A stretch of DNA of 64,000 nucleotides from Bagarius yarrelli (lineage: Eukaryota; Chordata; Actinopteri; Siluriformes; Sisoridae): positions 4,220,195-4,284,194 of the forward strand of contig VCAZ01000022.1 in assembly GCA_005784505.1 (NCBI GenBank), written 5' to 3'. A model generated the notes under the pieces. It was not told where the DNA came from and did no database searches. It saw only the letters and a program-made list of their open reading frames with translations. Numbering within the stretch: position 1 is the first letter of the stretch; each line of letters starts with the position of its first letter. Of this stretch, positions 11,341 through 51,672 are shown piece after piece. The position numbers and the translations under genes were made by a program.

Positions 11341-14247
11341 TGATCTGATGGTCCATGATGCAGTGTGTAGATTTACATCCAAAATGTTTGATTAAAATTA
11401 TGTACGGTAGTGTGTATGTGTACTGAGTGAACATAAAGCCATACTTAAATGTTTAAATATCTTTTAAACAATAATTCCTGCAGGTACCAAATAATTTAAA
11501 TGAATAACACATGCAATCAGTGATATTTTAATCCCACCACTGGCATGTCCAGGAAACACAGTGTACAAGCAAACAAAACAATTCTCACTATAATCAATGG
11601 GTCATTGTTATTTTGTGGTTTGCTGTCCTTTGAAAAATCTGTGTTGATATATTGTTATTAATTCTTTGTCTGGCCATTTATCAGTCAGATGACGAGCAAA
11701 GCTTATTAGCGAAACGGCTTAGACGTGAAGCAGCTGTATGTTGACCTCCAGTGCACAACACAAAACACACTCAAGGGCGTAATAGTGGCACTCCTTCAAC
11801 CATGTGGATTCAACTTAAACGTTTCCGGTCACTAGTACAGAATTTTAATAGGATGAGAGGATACAGACTATGAAAAAGGATGGGGTGAGTGAATGAGAGT
11901 AAGAAAGAGAAAAAGCAAAGGGAACGGGGAAGGGGTGGGATCGATGAATCTCCTCACAATGAGCTATTCAGTGTACATAACTGCCTCCATTCAGCAGCAG
12001 ATGTGTGTGGGTGGTGCGAGCCAGCGTGACAAACCTGCCCAGTCTCCTATCACTGAATCAGAATATGGAATTCATATAGGGGGGAGAGGGGGGAATAAGA
12101 GGCCGATATTTCGAAGCATTGTATAAATCCTGAAATGCGATTAGCTCTTAAGACAGCATGGTAAATAGTGCTCTTGTATGTAGACACTCGATCCCAGTCT
12201 CCAGGAAACCTGTGACATCATTGCTTACCTCTGACAAAAAAAGTCACTTGACTGCTTTAAACAAGGAAGTCTTTTTTTTGTCAGGACACACAGACATCTG
12301 ATGTGCTTTCCTTAATGATATAAAGCTAGACATGAAGGGATGTTTGTAGTGCTGCTGTTCCTTCTCTACACACATAGAAGCCTGAGGGAGGTGGTGTGTA
12401 TTGTTTGGAGATTAATAGCTGGTTCCCTGTTTTAGAGTCTCTAGGGAGGCTTGGTGACCTTCTCGCTCAGGTTCCTCTTTCTCCTGACTCAGCAACAGCT
12501 GCTACACACACACACGCACACACATACACACACAATATACGCAGTAAAACCTGCCACAAAGAGTACACAGCAAGAAGTCCTTGCTTATTAAACCCATTCA
12601 GCTAATTAGTTCATGCTCGATACTGTGCAGTACTCAGTGCAGTGTATTTTAGAACAACAGGTGGGCCATTAAGGAAGGCTGTGAAAAACTTTAATCATCT
12701 TTTCTGCTTTTACTTTAGCAAAGAAAAAGTCCAAAGACCAAAAGAAGACATGGGACCTACCCTAAAAACTGCATTATTTCAAAGCAAGATGGCCCACAGC
12801 GCAGTCATGCCTCCCCTACACACACACACAGAGTTTAGAAAAACCTTTGAGATCTGAGTAAACAGGGTTTGCATGTTATGTACACAGGAACAGTATTTAC
12901 TGAGCGTCATAAACACCCACAAACTTTCAGCCCAAAAAAACTTCTCCCCACATGTGGCGGAGCACAGCAGGGATCTGAGGATGATATAGTTAATTAGAAG
13001 ATTAGCTGTGCTGTAGTGCACAGAACATTAGCTAAACTCAAAATCTATGTCTAGTGATTTATGTCTGAATGTCCAGGACTGAAGTCATCCAAACGAATCG
13101 ATTTGGCTTATTTATTTTGCTGAGATGGTTTTTTTTTTTTAGCCGATGAAGAGCGAGAGGAAAGGAAATTGACTTTGTTTTAGCTTTCATTCACACTTCA
13201 AGGCTTAAAGGTGCAGTGGGACGTTTCGGAAAATGCTGATAGCATTTTTCGTCCCAACCTGGCAGTCCAAACTCTTCCTGAACACATGAAAGCACACAGA
13301 CTTGATGACAAGAGACAACATTACTACAATACATCAGAAAACTTGATAGTACAGTTAGTAACAGTACTAAAATGCCAACTTTTAAAATAGTACTGGATTA
13401 CACACTGCTGCTGTAGTTGAGTTACTACATGAAACTACACAACCTACATACTTTAAGCTGTGTTGTATTATCAAAACACATCAAAATCAAATTAAATCAT
13501 ATTCCTACCTGTCCAAAAGAAATACTGTAACCATGACATCATCTTCCATCTTCCAGACAGCCTTTTTTCTGCAGTACATGAAAACAATTGCCAGATAAAG
13601 TTAAAACATTGTATTACATAAACTTAAAGGAACCGCAATCCTGTTCTATTTCTGGTGCTATCTTTCACACTTTTTGGTAAATATTTAGCCTATTAAGTGT
13701 AATGTTAAAAAAACGCAAAATTTATCTCAAATATTGTACACCCAACTAAATAATTTTTTTACACACGCAATCAAATCTAAAAAAAAGGGCTAAAAATGGC
13801 CAGGATAATTCCCAATCTGGTAACCCTTGTGATCGCATATCCTGTCTGCGCGAACAGGCTGCGCAGAGGTACATAGGTAAATATGTTGATGGGCAGATAA
13901 GAATATTATAATGTTTGGGTTAAATATTTTATTTAAAAAAATAAAATGTTTTTGGTTTTATGCCTTCCACAGTCAATATAAATACATTTGGACCACTTAC
14001 GTTATTTAGTGCTTTTGAGATGTGAACAAACTTTTAATCAGCAGAACAAAAATGTTTTTTAACTAAATCTATAGGTTTATAACTAACCTGCCTTTAAGGC
14101 TCAATCCCATTTTTGCATATATTAGATTTTCAGTGTGACCTGATCATGATACTAAAGTGACTTGCATGTGCGAAAGAACAAATTCTGCGCAGCCTCTTGT
14201 CATACGGAAAAATACACAGAACAACTTTGAAGGCAGCATTTAGGAGG
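11341..14247. other. intergenic sequence, no gene recognised
   Basis: Noncoding sequence with short open frames that show no known domain. It contains a CA-rich microsatellite at about 12503-12534 and a stretch at 13335-13430 that resembles 8975-9050. I see no splice-flanked exon. Confidence 0.45.
12503..12534. repeat. imperfect (CA)n microsatellite
   Basis: CA run interrupted by CG and TA steps, read directly. Confidence 0.75.
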
Positions 14248-14370
14248 AAGAGGGTAAGTGGTTAGTGGTTAAGGTGTTGGACTGATACTAGAGAGATTGC
14301 TCAGATGTATAAAAAGAGATAAATGTAAGTCGCTCTGAATAAGGGCGTCTGCCAAATGCTGTAAATGTAA
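14248..14370 (+). mobile_element. tRNA-derived SINE
   Basis: The A-box-like start 'gtggttagtggttaaggtg' and the tail 'taagtcgctctgaataaggg' plus 'cgtctgccaaatgctgtaaa' mark this as the same SINE family as the copies at 10862 and 58783. The B-box part is mostly lost. Confidence 0.75.
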
Positions 14371-15515
14371 GAGGATGAGGAGAAACGTGGTTCCATGTGA
14401 TTTGTGCTGTTTACAATGGCATAAAACACTAGATCTGAGTCACAGGCTTATGAGCTACAGGCTAAAGAAAGGGCTGTAACAGGTGACAGGCACTGATATG
14501 GCAGCTGAATGACAGAAACTCAGATACAGGCAAGGGATTCAGGAGTCCCATTAGTCCAAAGGGCATCCCCTATGTAACAATCCAAAACACGAACACCTTA
14601 ATTTCCCAAGGTAACCTTTCAGCACCTTGACTGCACAGCAGCCCCACAGCGCCCTAATGGATCTACAGCAGCACGACCAGAGGGAGACACACTGTGTGTT
14701 AGTCTATGTGTGTGTGTATGTGCGTTTGCTGGTGTGAGACTGTGTCTTCAGGTAGAAAAGACTAAAAACGAAAGGCTTCTTACCTCATCTCATTATACAA
14801 CACTGTTGCAGCCCTAGCTAAAAGAAAGCAACAAACAAGACACACATACACACTGAAAAAAGCAAGACCAAACTGTCAGGATGCAGGATTAGGTACGATC
14901 AGAAAAGCTGATAATTTAATAGAAATATTAATTTAGACTTTTTTCTCCATTTTACACCTAATCTAGATTTTTTTTAAATAAGGCATATTAAAAAGGTAAA
15001 GTTAATAATAATAATAATAGTTTTTATTGTCATTGCATAAGGAAGTATAACAAAACTATAGTTGCTCACCACAACAATAGTGCACTAAAAATAAAAGTGA
15101 TGATTAAAAATATGATACTGTTTCCCACCCTTTCCCTTCTTTTCTCTTCCATTCAGCTATCTTTATGTGTATATATCTATTAGGTTGTTTTGGGGGGGTT
15201 TAATCACCTGGCCTAGATGTACAAATGATGCGATATCCCCACCCTAAATCTCTTTGGCCCATCAACACAAGACACGCAGATCAACCTGACCATCATCCTA
15301 TTCCCTCTTTATCCTCATCATCCTTATTTCTTAATATTTTTTGAATGGAGTGCGGTACTTGCTTGGAAATAAAGTTTTAATTCAATAGGCATCAGTTCAA
15401 TAAAAATTTAGATTATTGTCTCCTGAAGTCCTTTGTAAACTGTTCCATTGAAAAAAAATTCTGATCAACGTTGCACTTTTAAACAACAAACTCATTTATG
15501 TTGAATAATTATGTA
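14371..15515. other. intergenic sequence, no gene recognised
   Basis: Noncoding sequence with a short ATA run near 15006-15018. No exon, RNA gene or named repeat was recognised. Confidence 0.4.
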
Positions 15516-15590
15516 CGCTATATAGACAAAAATGCTGGGACATTTGACCATGAGATTAACGTGTGTTTGAACATCCTATTTCAGATTCCC
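15516..15590 (+). repeat. dispersed repeat fragment next to DIRS
   Basis: The stretch around 'tatagacaaaaatgctggga' and 'tgaacatcctatttcagatt' resembles a dispersed fish repeat I have seen but cannot name. It abuts the DIRS element, so the DIRS copy may have inserted into it or next to it. Confidence 0.35.
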
Positions 15591-16399
15591 TTTTTGTCGC
15601 TCACTCCGACTTTGTGATGAGTGACGACACTAGGATCACGTTTTGGGGGCCCGAAATACCTCTGATCTATTAAAAAGGCCAATAAAAATTGGACAAGCAG
15701 AATTTGCATAGCCGGTAACACCCCATACTTCCGGTATAAATAAACCAACTGCAATACTGCTCATCCCTTTGTTTTTCGGAGCCAAATGTGCATCTTTAAA
15801 GCAAGCGTATGAGCGAGCAGCAAGATGAAGCAAGTGAGCGAGCGAGCAGGTGGCAAAGAAGAAGCGATTTAAGGAGCAATTAACTTATCACTCGTTGTTG
15901 GATCAGGAGCACGATCAGCGCTCTCTCCCTCTCGCGGCGGCATCCAAACCTGGAAGTGCGAGAATCACCCCTGGGTGCGTCGGTGGCGTCTGCAGCCCTG
16001 CCTGACTAAAAAATCCCTGAATAAGGGCAATTTTTTCCTCGGTTAGGGGCGCTTTACAGGGAGAAACGTGATTTTTTATGGTTTCTCGGCTGTGTGTTTC
16101 TGAGTGCGGCCGGTCTTTCGCGTTCAATGACCGGCATAATGCCTGCCGGTCGGGAAAATAGAGGAACAAGAGGGGTTTCCCAGTCAATGTTTCAAGCTAG
16201 ATGAGATGTCGATCACAGCATCTGAGAGTGGGCTCGAGTCCGTTGAGGCTGACGACATTGCTGAGCCGGCACCGTCCAGGGCCGGGCGTCCAAGTGGTTC
16301 TTGGGTGCCGGTTGTGCAACTCTAAGCCGCACCTGCCCCAGGTAAATTTTCCCGGAGGTACACGAGGAGCTGACGAAATCGTGGAAATCACTGTTGCCG

Positions 16400-16892
16400 T
16401 CGATCCCGATACACCCGCTCCTCGGCTCTCATCTCCCTACGAGGGGGTTCCAACCCAGAGCTACTGCAGGAAATGCGCCCTGTGGCTGACTAAGCCCATT
16501 GGGTTACGAAGGCCACAGTGCAGGCTCTGGGTAGGGCGATGGCCACACTTGTGGTCCAGGAGCGCCACCTGTGGCTTAACCTGGCTGAGATGCGGAAGGC
16601 TGAGAAGGTTCGCTCACTTGAAGCCCCCATCCCGCCGGGTGGTCTCTTCGATGACAATGTGGAAGAGTTTTTCCAGCAATTCTCCACAGTGAAGAAGCAG
16701 GCGATAAGCCACATCTTGCCTCGGCGAAGGGCAAGCACGAGCACTGCTTCCGCTAGCCAGCAGGCCCAGTCTTTTTCATCCCAGAGACAGCCCCCGAGAA
16801 GCAGCACCGAAGCAGTCGGGACCTGCAGCCAAGCCAGTCCACCCGGCTATTTACAGGAAGGTGACATCGCAGGCCCGTCGTCAGGAGACTAA
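16400..16892 (+). pseudogene. DIRS gag-like fragment
   Basis: The clearest open part runs from 16518 to 16892. It contains QALGRAMATLVVQERHLWLN, then LEAPIPPGGLFDDNVEEFF and KKQAISHILPRR, all typical of the gag-like protein of fish DIRS elements. That protein is thought to package the element RNA. The N-terminal half of gag is absent or unreadable in frame, and 16201-16692 is open in a second frame without family resemblance. Confidence 0.75.
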
Positions 16893-16924
16893 GAACCCTC
16901 GTAAGGCTTCGAAGCATTTTTGAG

Positions 16925-17215
16925 ATGGGTCGACCCAGGGAGGAGAGATTACGATTACGCCCAGGTTTAGGGGCATTCTGGTTACCTTGGTACGAGGCAA
17001 GAATGCTACTGTACTGCGGTCGGAGGTCCCTTGGGCCCCTGGGTTTTACAGCCCCTGTTTCATTGTACCCAAGAAAGGAAGAAGGGGGGGGGGGGGGTGT
17101 TGGGGAGAGCAGGCCGATCCTGGATTTGAGGACGCTGCTGAACCGGGCCCTTCACAAGTTCCTGTTCAAAATGCTAACCCTCAAGCACATTTTAATGTGT
17201 GTAAGATAAGGTATG
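16925..17215 (+). pseudogene. DIRS reverse transcriptase N-terminal fragment
   Basis: The blocks GFYSPCFIVPKKG and RPILDLRTLLNRALHKFLFK belong to the start of the DIRS reverse transcriptase. They are in different frames, split by a guanine run at about 17086-17098. An extra leucine is also present in the DLRTLLNRAL block. The YxDD catalytic part and the RNase H are not present because the sequence jumps to the recombinase end. Confidence 0.75.
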
Positions 17216-17294
17216 CTCTGATCAGCTCTTCATCTGCTACGAAGGAAGGTGGAAAATGGACGCCGTCTCCAAACAAAGGATCAAGCAATGCTTG

Positions 17295-17480
17295 AGGGCC
17301 TGCCCCTTGGGGGTAAAGGCTCACTCTACCAAGGGGGTTGCCGACACATCAGCCCTGCCGAATAGGGCTTCATTAGTGAACATATGTAGAGCTGCAGGTT
17401 GGGCTACTCCCAATACATTCGCAAGTTTCTACAACCTAAGGATGGAACCCGTATCTTTGTGCGGTGCCCTAGACTTTTGA
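17295..17480 (+). pseudogene. DIRS tyrosine recombinase C-terminal fragment
   Basis: The frame reads CPLGVKAHSTKGVAD, then ASLVNICRAAGWATPNTFA and SFYNLRMEPVS. This is the C-terminal part of the DIRS tyrosine recombinase, which integrates the circular DNA copy. The HxxR motif reads HSTK, so its arginine is replaced by lysine. The tyrosine in SFYNL is at the nucleophile position. The catalytic core upstream is deleted. Confidence 0.75.
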
Positions 17481-17554
17481 GCATAGCTGCGGGGATTGTA
17501 CACAGTTATAATTCAGTGTGCTAACTGTGAGATAAATAAGACGATAGGCACATG

Positions 17555-19996
17555 GCATGATTTGAACATGATTTTATTCATAGTCCCTCTATAAAAAATC
17601 TTAATACTAAAACACATTTACAGTTTGATACTCATAAAGTGTTTTGTTTCTGTAAAATGTTTACTCCCCAAACCTGACCTTACTTTACACATTTACAATC
17701 TTTACAACAGTTTTCAAAACAGAGAAATAAAACTGACAAAAAGAACAATAAAGAATATACGCCTTTGCTTTTATCAATGTTAAAAAAAAAAAAAAAAAAA
17801 AAGAATCTGTGACAGCCTAAATAGTACATATATTTTTATGTACAAGTCAAAATAAAAATGAAAAGAAATACAGTTTCGTAGGATGGACGTTCCTGCGTCC
17901 TCCTGATCATCTTCTATTACCCATTAGCCTTTAACAGAAGCGCCACAATTGCTGACTATCCATCAAATCATAGTAGTATTGCACTTTTATCAATAGGCAA
18001 AGTTTTCCGAAATTATAATAAGTGAACCACTTACTAAACAAGACCATCTAAAAATCTTTAATAACTGTCCTAAAAATACAAATGGACCTTTATTCTGGAA
18101 CGATAATCAGGGTTTTTTTGCATCTTTTTAGCAGGACACAGTAACATAGTACTTTGCCTTCATGATAAAAGATTCTTCAAGATGTTCATGCTTAACTAAG
18201 TACATTCAGTCCAGTCCAGTGCCCTATTTTATCTAAAAAGTTAACACACAATAAGTGTGGCCAACACAGAAAGTTAATAAATAAGCAGTCAAGTCAGGTT
18301 AAAAATGATTTAAGCGATGTCTAACCCTTCACATTTCATTAAAAAAAATTGGACATTTTATTGAAAAGCTATCAATTTTTTCTTTCAGGTTATTAGTGAG
18401 AGGCTGAATATTGTGACGAATACGTTTTTGGTGTTCATTTGTAAACCGCAGAAGATCAGGTTAAATGGTCAGTGAGAGGTTACTTAATGGTGTCACTTCC
18501 CTTAAAGAGCCAAAAAAAGTTGTTAATGGGGGGCCAGAAGGTGAGGGCCTAACTATAATTCAAGGCACAAACAAGCATACTAGTCCAGTGCTCTCTCTGT
18601 ACAAATACTCTCTGCCAGACCATTGCACTTTAATATAAAAAAAATATATATTTACAACACAAATCAAATAAGCGCTGTCACATTTTTGTTTGGTTTTTCT
18701 GATGAAACAGCAACACTGACAATAAATAGGTAATACAAATAATAATAATCAATACTTAGAGAATACAGTAAAGATTGCATAATAAAACAAGATGTTTTTG
18801 GCACACAAACAAAAAAAAAATCTAATAAAAATATCCTGTGATTGTGTGAGCTTGTTAAACACTCTACGTTCTTTTATGAACATGATTGTCCCTAAAGACA
18901 AACGACTCAACGGCTTTTCTTAAAGCTCCTGCCATTTCTTTGTTTTACTGCCTCGGCCTTGATCGGACGGTCTGATTTAATATGCCGTCACCATTTCTGA
19001 TGAAGTAAAAGTTGGACAAATAATATTAATTATTGTTAGTAAAGCAAAAAAGAGATACAAGCAGTGCAACATACTGTATTAAGAATATGCTGATTGCAAG
19101 AAAATGTACAGCACTAATGAAAATATTTTGTAATTTTAAGACTGCACTGGTATTTTATACCTCTATGGTAAAATTTGTCTTTTCTGATTTTTTTGGGGGA
19201 AAAAAATAATGGTACAAGGAGACAAAACAAAACAAAACAAAAAAAAAAAATGCCCAATGTGCTGCCATAACAGTGACTGAAACTTAACATCTTCTCTTTC
19301 TGTCTCAGCAGGCAATGTGCAGTGCAATGCATACATCTTCAGTTCATTTCTTCTCATAAAAAAATAAATCAATCCAAACATCAGACAATAAACATTATAG
19401 GTACTGTACATCACCCATATAAAATTAATTTTATATATACATATAGACAACTACAAGAGAAAAAAAACCCACATGCACTTTTACACTGTACACCTGAATA
19501 AGAGGACAGGTAAGAGGTACTGAAGTGTATGGCTTCAATTGTAAATAACTCTTTAAATACATAAATTTAATATTCTAAATCTATTTTTTTATTTAAATAT
19601 ACCTGGAATCATCGCATGGTGTGGGGAAAGCACACGACTCTGCTTTTGTTTTGTTTTTTCCTATGTTGTAGAATTCTTACATGACAGCCATCTTTCGAAA
19701 CCAAGAAAAGGGTTTAGCTTTGGTGACTTTATATAAAGTGTTGTTTTTTTAACGTCAAATGTAAGATGTAAAAGTAAACATGGATGTACTATACAAAAAA
19801 AGCTGGACCAAGTGCAAACTACTTGACGTGGCAGTTCTTCTTTGGAAGACCAAGCACAGGTTGTGAGGCTGGTCTTCCTACATATGTTCCTTTTGCACTT
19901 AGGATAATTACAGTTGTGATTCTTACAAAACTGTGTTTTGGACTTGGCGGTCTCTCCTTAAATTCCTACTAGGCAAATGCTGAATTTTCATTACCC
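17555..19996 (-). other. bahcc1: bahcc1 3' UTR (probable)
   Basis: About 2.4 kb of AT-rich sequence lies between the bahcc1 stop codon and a poly(A) signal near 17573. It has many T- and A-runs, including an A20 stretch near 17782-17802, and no coding potential or recognised repeat. The 3' limit is inferred from the signal; earlier poly(A) sites are possible. Confidence 0.6.
17573..17578 (-). promoter_or_regulatory. bahcc1: poly(A) signal AATAAA for bahcc1
   Basis: TTTATT on the plus strand gives AATAAA on the bahcc1 strand. It is the last such signal before the DIRS element, and its downstream side contains a TG-rich stretch. Confidence 0.45.
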
Positions 19997-48428
<28,432 letters not shown>

Positions 48429-50827
48429 CTATGGCAACTATCAGAGTATGGGTATGTGTTATTATTTTTTTGCTATTTGTAACAAGAACCGGCATACTGC
48501 TTTGATACTCTTGTTGACCTTGCAGCAAGAACTGCATAACTGGCTTTACCAAACTTAATCCACCCATACACACAATTAGCAAATCAGAACGGCAATTTGC
48601 TAAAGATTTGTGCATCTTAGGGACACTGCAGCCAGTGTTATCATCAACTCAGGGTCAGGAGGATCAAGCATGAGCTCGGTGTGGAGTTTCACATGTTTTT
48701 CCTCTCGAATGCCTGACTTTCCTGCCGGGTTTCCTCCCCCTTTGGAAAAAACAAGCCAGCAGGTGGAACATATATTTCAAACTGCCCTGAGGTATAAACC
48801 GGTGTGCGCTCTTTGTATAAGCCCAATGATTGACTCACCTATTAAAAGGATATATTCCTTTCTCAAACACTGTGTTCCCAGTACAAAGGCCATGGCCATC
48901 ACCATTGTAAAGCGTTTATTGAAGACGAAAGAATGAATAAATAAAAAAAAGAAACCTACTGAAACAAACACCGGGGTGATGCATACGAGGTCATATTATA
49001 TTTAAAAAAAAAAAAAAAAAAGCTTCCATTATAGGTAATCTAGTGCTACAGCTGTTATTACTGCTGCCTCACATCAGTAGGGACCCAGGTTTGATCCTTA
49101 GCTAAGGTTTGTAAAATTCTATGCATGGGTTTCCTTCAGGCTCTCTTGTTTACTTTTAACTTCTCAAACATGCTAATAGGTTACGTGCCCAAGTTTGGAT
49201 AAGTCTACCAAAGTGTGTGCATGGCGTACATTATGCTCAGAGTTTTCGGATCCACTGCAATAAATAAACTCTATCACCTCAGCATCATAAAGGCAATACT
49301 GTAAGGTTTCTCATTCTTTTATTTAAATTCTAAGTATATTTAAAATAAAAATAAACTACAAAATACAGTACATACTAAAGCAGCCCAGAGACATATGGGC
49401 CAAGCCTGGTTTTCTCACACCCGATTGGACAGACATCTCATCTCACAGCCGAATGCACACTTTCAGTCTCCTTCCCTCTCACATACTCCCTCGTGTTCCT
49501 TTTCTAATCCCCCATTTCTCTCCCTCTATCGTTTTCCGTCTATTATCTGTTTTTTTTTTTATCTTTCATTCTCACGCCCTCAATCTCTCCCTGAACCCTG
49601 CTCCATTTCTCTATTTCTTATCATTGCCTCCACCATATTATTCGTTGTCCTTTTGGAATTGTCTGTCCAATCCCTCTTTTTCTTCAGCACTCACTTTAGC
49701 ACTTTCTTATCGCTGTACATTCGATAAACAAAAGTATTTTTCAAGAACATAGCGACTGACTGATGCCCCGTAAGAACGATCGTGTAATTCTCTGACCTTA
49801 CTTTTCTAGTTGCACATCTCCAAGTCAGATAAACAATCATGTGGACATAATTTCAGGCAGATAAACACTTGATTTAAATTATAGAGAATGACGCTTAGCT
49901 GTATAGCCTTAGCTTTAGCCCTGTAATAAATGTAGCAGTGCTGCAATCTGTTTCACACCCACACCACTATGTGTTTAAGCAGACAATGATGAGTAATTGA
50001 TCATATAAAACAGCACCTCTGTAAAATGCCCACTGATTGACCATTGTGTGTTATGGATACAACCAAGAAAAAAAAAAATCCAAACAAGGCTTAAATTGTG
50101 CTCCTATTACTCTGGAATATTCTCTTGATAAAGCCACCTTAGATCCATTTGCCAGCATTATAACCTAACAGGGTGCGGAATATGTATGACCAAACAGGTG
50201 CCTTTTATAACCTATAACAATAGAAATGACGGTAATAAACACACAGTGCATCAAAATGCTGCAATTTTAAAATGCGGCGATTAATTATTTTTCTCGCACG
50301 TCTTAAAGAAATTTACACATTTAGGTTTTCTTGCATCATCAGCCTATTTTCTTCTAATTAAGGAAATTTTATATATTTCCACTGCTAGCTAAATAAGAAT
50401 TGAGGCTGAAAGCCGAAGCAATATATAAATAAATGAATTGTAATTCAAGCATCTTTCGATCACCTTCTTATTCTGTCATCTAACAGTTGAAATGTCTTCC
50501 CGAATGTGTTCACTGCTCTCTTTACAGAACGAAAAAATCCACAACTCGTGATTACTTGCTGTTTTAACACATTGTAATGATTAGGCTGGAATAAGCTGAA
50601 TCTGCTGACTAATCATTTTAAACCATGCGTTTTACAGGCAGCATTTACTGTTTCCTGTGTCGTGCCCTTTTCTGCAGCCATTCTTGCCTGGATTCACTAT
50701 TACATCCAAATGCTTTCATAAAGAAATGGTAACTCATTAATTAAAGCCATTCGCAAGGTTGTGAACTCGGATCCAATGGACAACTAAGCATTCACTGCAA
50801 AAGCTGTGTAATTGTGTTAAAGATATT

Positions 50828-50872
50828 TAATGTAAGTTCGCTTTAATAAGGGTGTCTGCCAAGTGCCGCATA
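50828..50872 (+). repeat. SINE/L2-type 3' tail fragment
   Basis: 'gtaagttcgctttaataagg' and 'gtgtctgccaagtgccgca' match the tail of the SINE family seen at 58783, without a head. Confidence 0.55.
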
Positions 50873-51097
50873 TTTAAACACCATGAAAACAGTTTTACCA
50901 AATACATTAAAGAACGATGCATGATGGCCATGATGCATTCTGCTAAGCCTGTGTCTGTCAAGGTTTGACAGACAGATGATATACAACCTTAAACACTTTA
51001 TGAGAGTGATATAATTTTTTTGATCCATTCTCGGCACCACCAAGCTAACCATTTTGGGCCAAACCCACAATTGCTTATTTGTATAAATGAGGTAATA

Positions 51098-51322
51098 AAT
51101 AAATGTCTTTATTTGTCACTTATACTTTACAGCACAGTGAAATTCTTTTTTCAGATATCCCCTCCTAGTAAGTTGGGGTCAGAGCGCAGGGTCAGCTATG
51201 ATACAGCACCCCTGAAGCATGAAGGTTAGGGTCTTGCTCAAGGACCCAACAGCGGCTGGCTGCGGTGGTGGGGCTTGAACCTAGGTGTTCCCGGTCTTTA
51301 GATCAACAACTCAGCGCCACCA
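51098..51322 (-). mobile_element. tRNA-derived SINE, second family
   Basis: Second copy of the family at 24603-24812. Shared words are 'tttatttgtcact', 'acagcacagtgaaat', 'ttggggtcagag', 'cagggtcagctatga', 'aaggacccaacag' and 'ggggcttgaacc'. The tRNA-like head is at the right end. It is followed directly by a tail piece of the other SINE family (51325-51368). Confidence 0.75.
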
Positions 51323-51324
51323 TA

Positions 51325-51368
51325 AGTCACTCTGGATAAGACGATCTGCCAAATGATGTAAATGTACA
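51325..51368 (+). repeat. SINE/L2-type 3' tail fragment
   Basis: 'aagtcactctggataagacg' and 'atctgccaaatgatgtaaat' are the tail of the 58783-type SINE, in opposite orientation to the neighbouring SINE. Confidence 0.6.
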
Positions 51369-51534
51369 GACAATAGACATTGTTGAAGTGTCCAGAGGAC
51401 ATACAATGTTGTACACTAATATATTGTTTAAAATGGATGTCCTTGTTATTTGTATGTCCTTTATATATTTTAATGTGTTGTCATTGCAATGTGCTGTCAT
51501 GTGGCAAATGTTTTTCCATGTAAGTTGCTTTCAA

Positions 51535-51672
51535 TCCAAATCTGTTTTTAGGCACATGAGCAGTTAAACATTAAGGGACGTGCATAGGGGCCTGGCAGTG
51601 GCACCTTGGTGGTGCTGGAAATTAAAACTCTTTACATTTTCTAATAAGCAGCCTGACACCTTAATCACTAGT
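51535..51672 (-). repeat. decayed SINE fragment
   Basis: 'ggcagtggcaccttggtggt' plus 'gctggaaattaaaa' and 'gacaccttaatcact' resemble the middle and head of the SINE at 46019-46205. Confidence 0.45.

Larger units (their letters stand above)
15592..17500 (+). mobile_element. degenerate DIRS retrotransposon
   Basis: A tyrosine-recombinase retrotransposon of the DIRS type, much shorter than a full element. The 5' noncoding part (about 15592-15850) contains the usual motifs around 'gaaatacctctg' and 'ccggtataaataaa'. A gag part follows, then the first part of the reverse transcriptase, and then directly the end of the tyrosine recombinase. Most of the RT, the RNase H and most of the recombinase are deleted. 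It is GC-richer than its surroundings and runs opposite to bahcc1, ending about 50-75 bp from the likely end of the bahcc1 3' UTR. The outer borders are estimates. Confidence 0.8.

Noticed and set aside
49395..49752. Plus-strand open frames of about 100 codons rich in Ser/Pro/Phe
   Set aside because: Composition effect of a pyrimidine-rich stretch; no homology.
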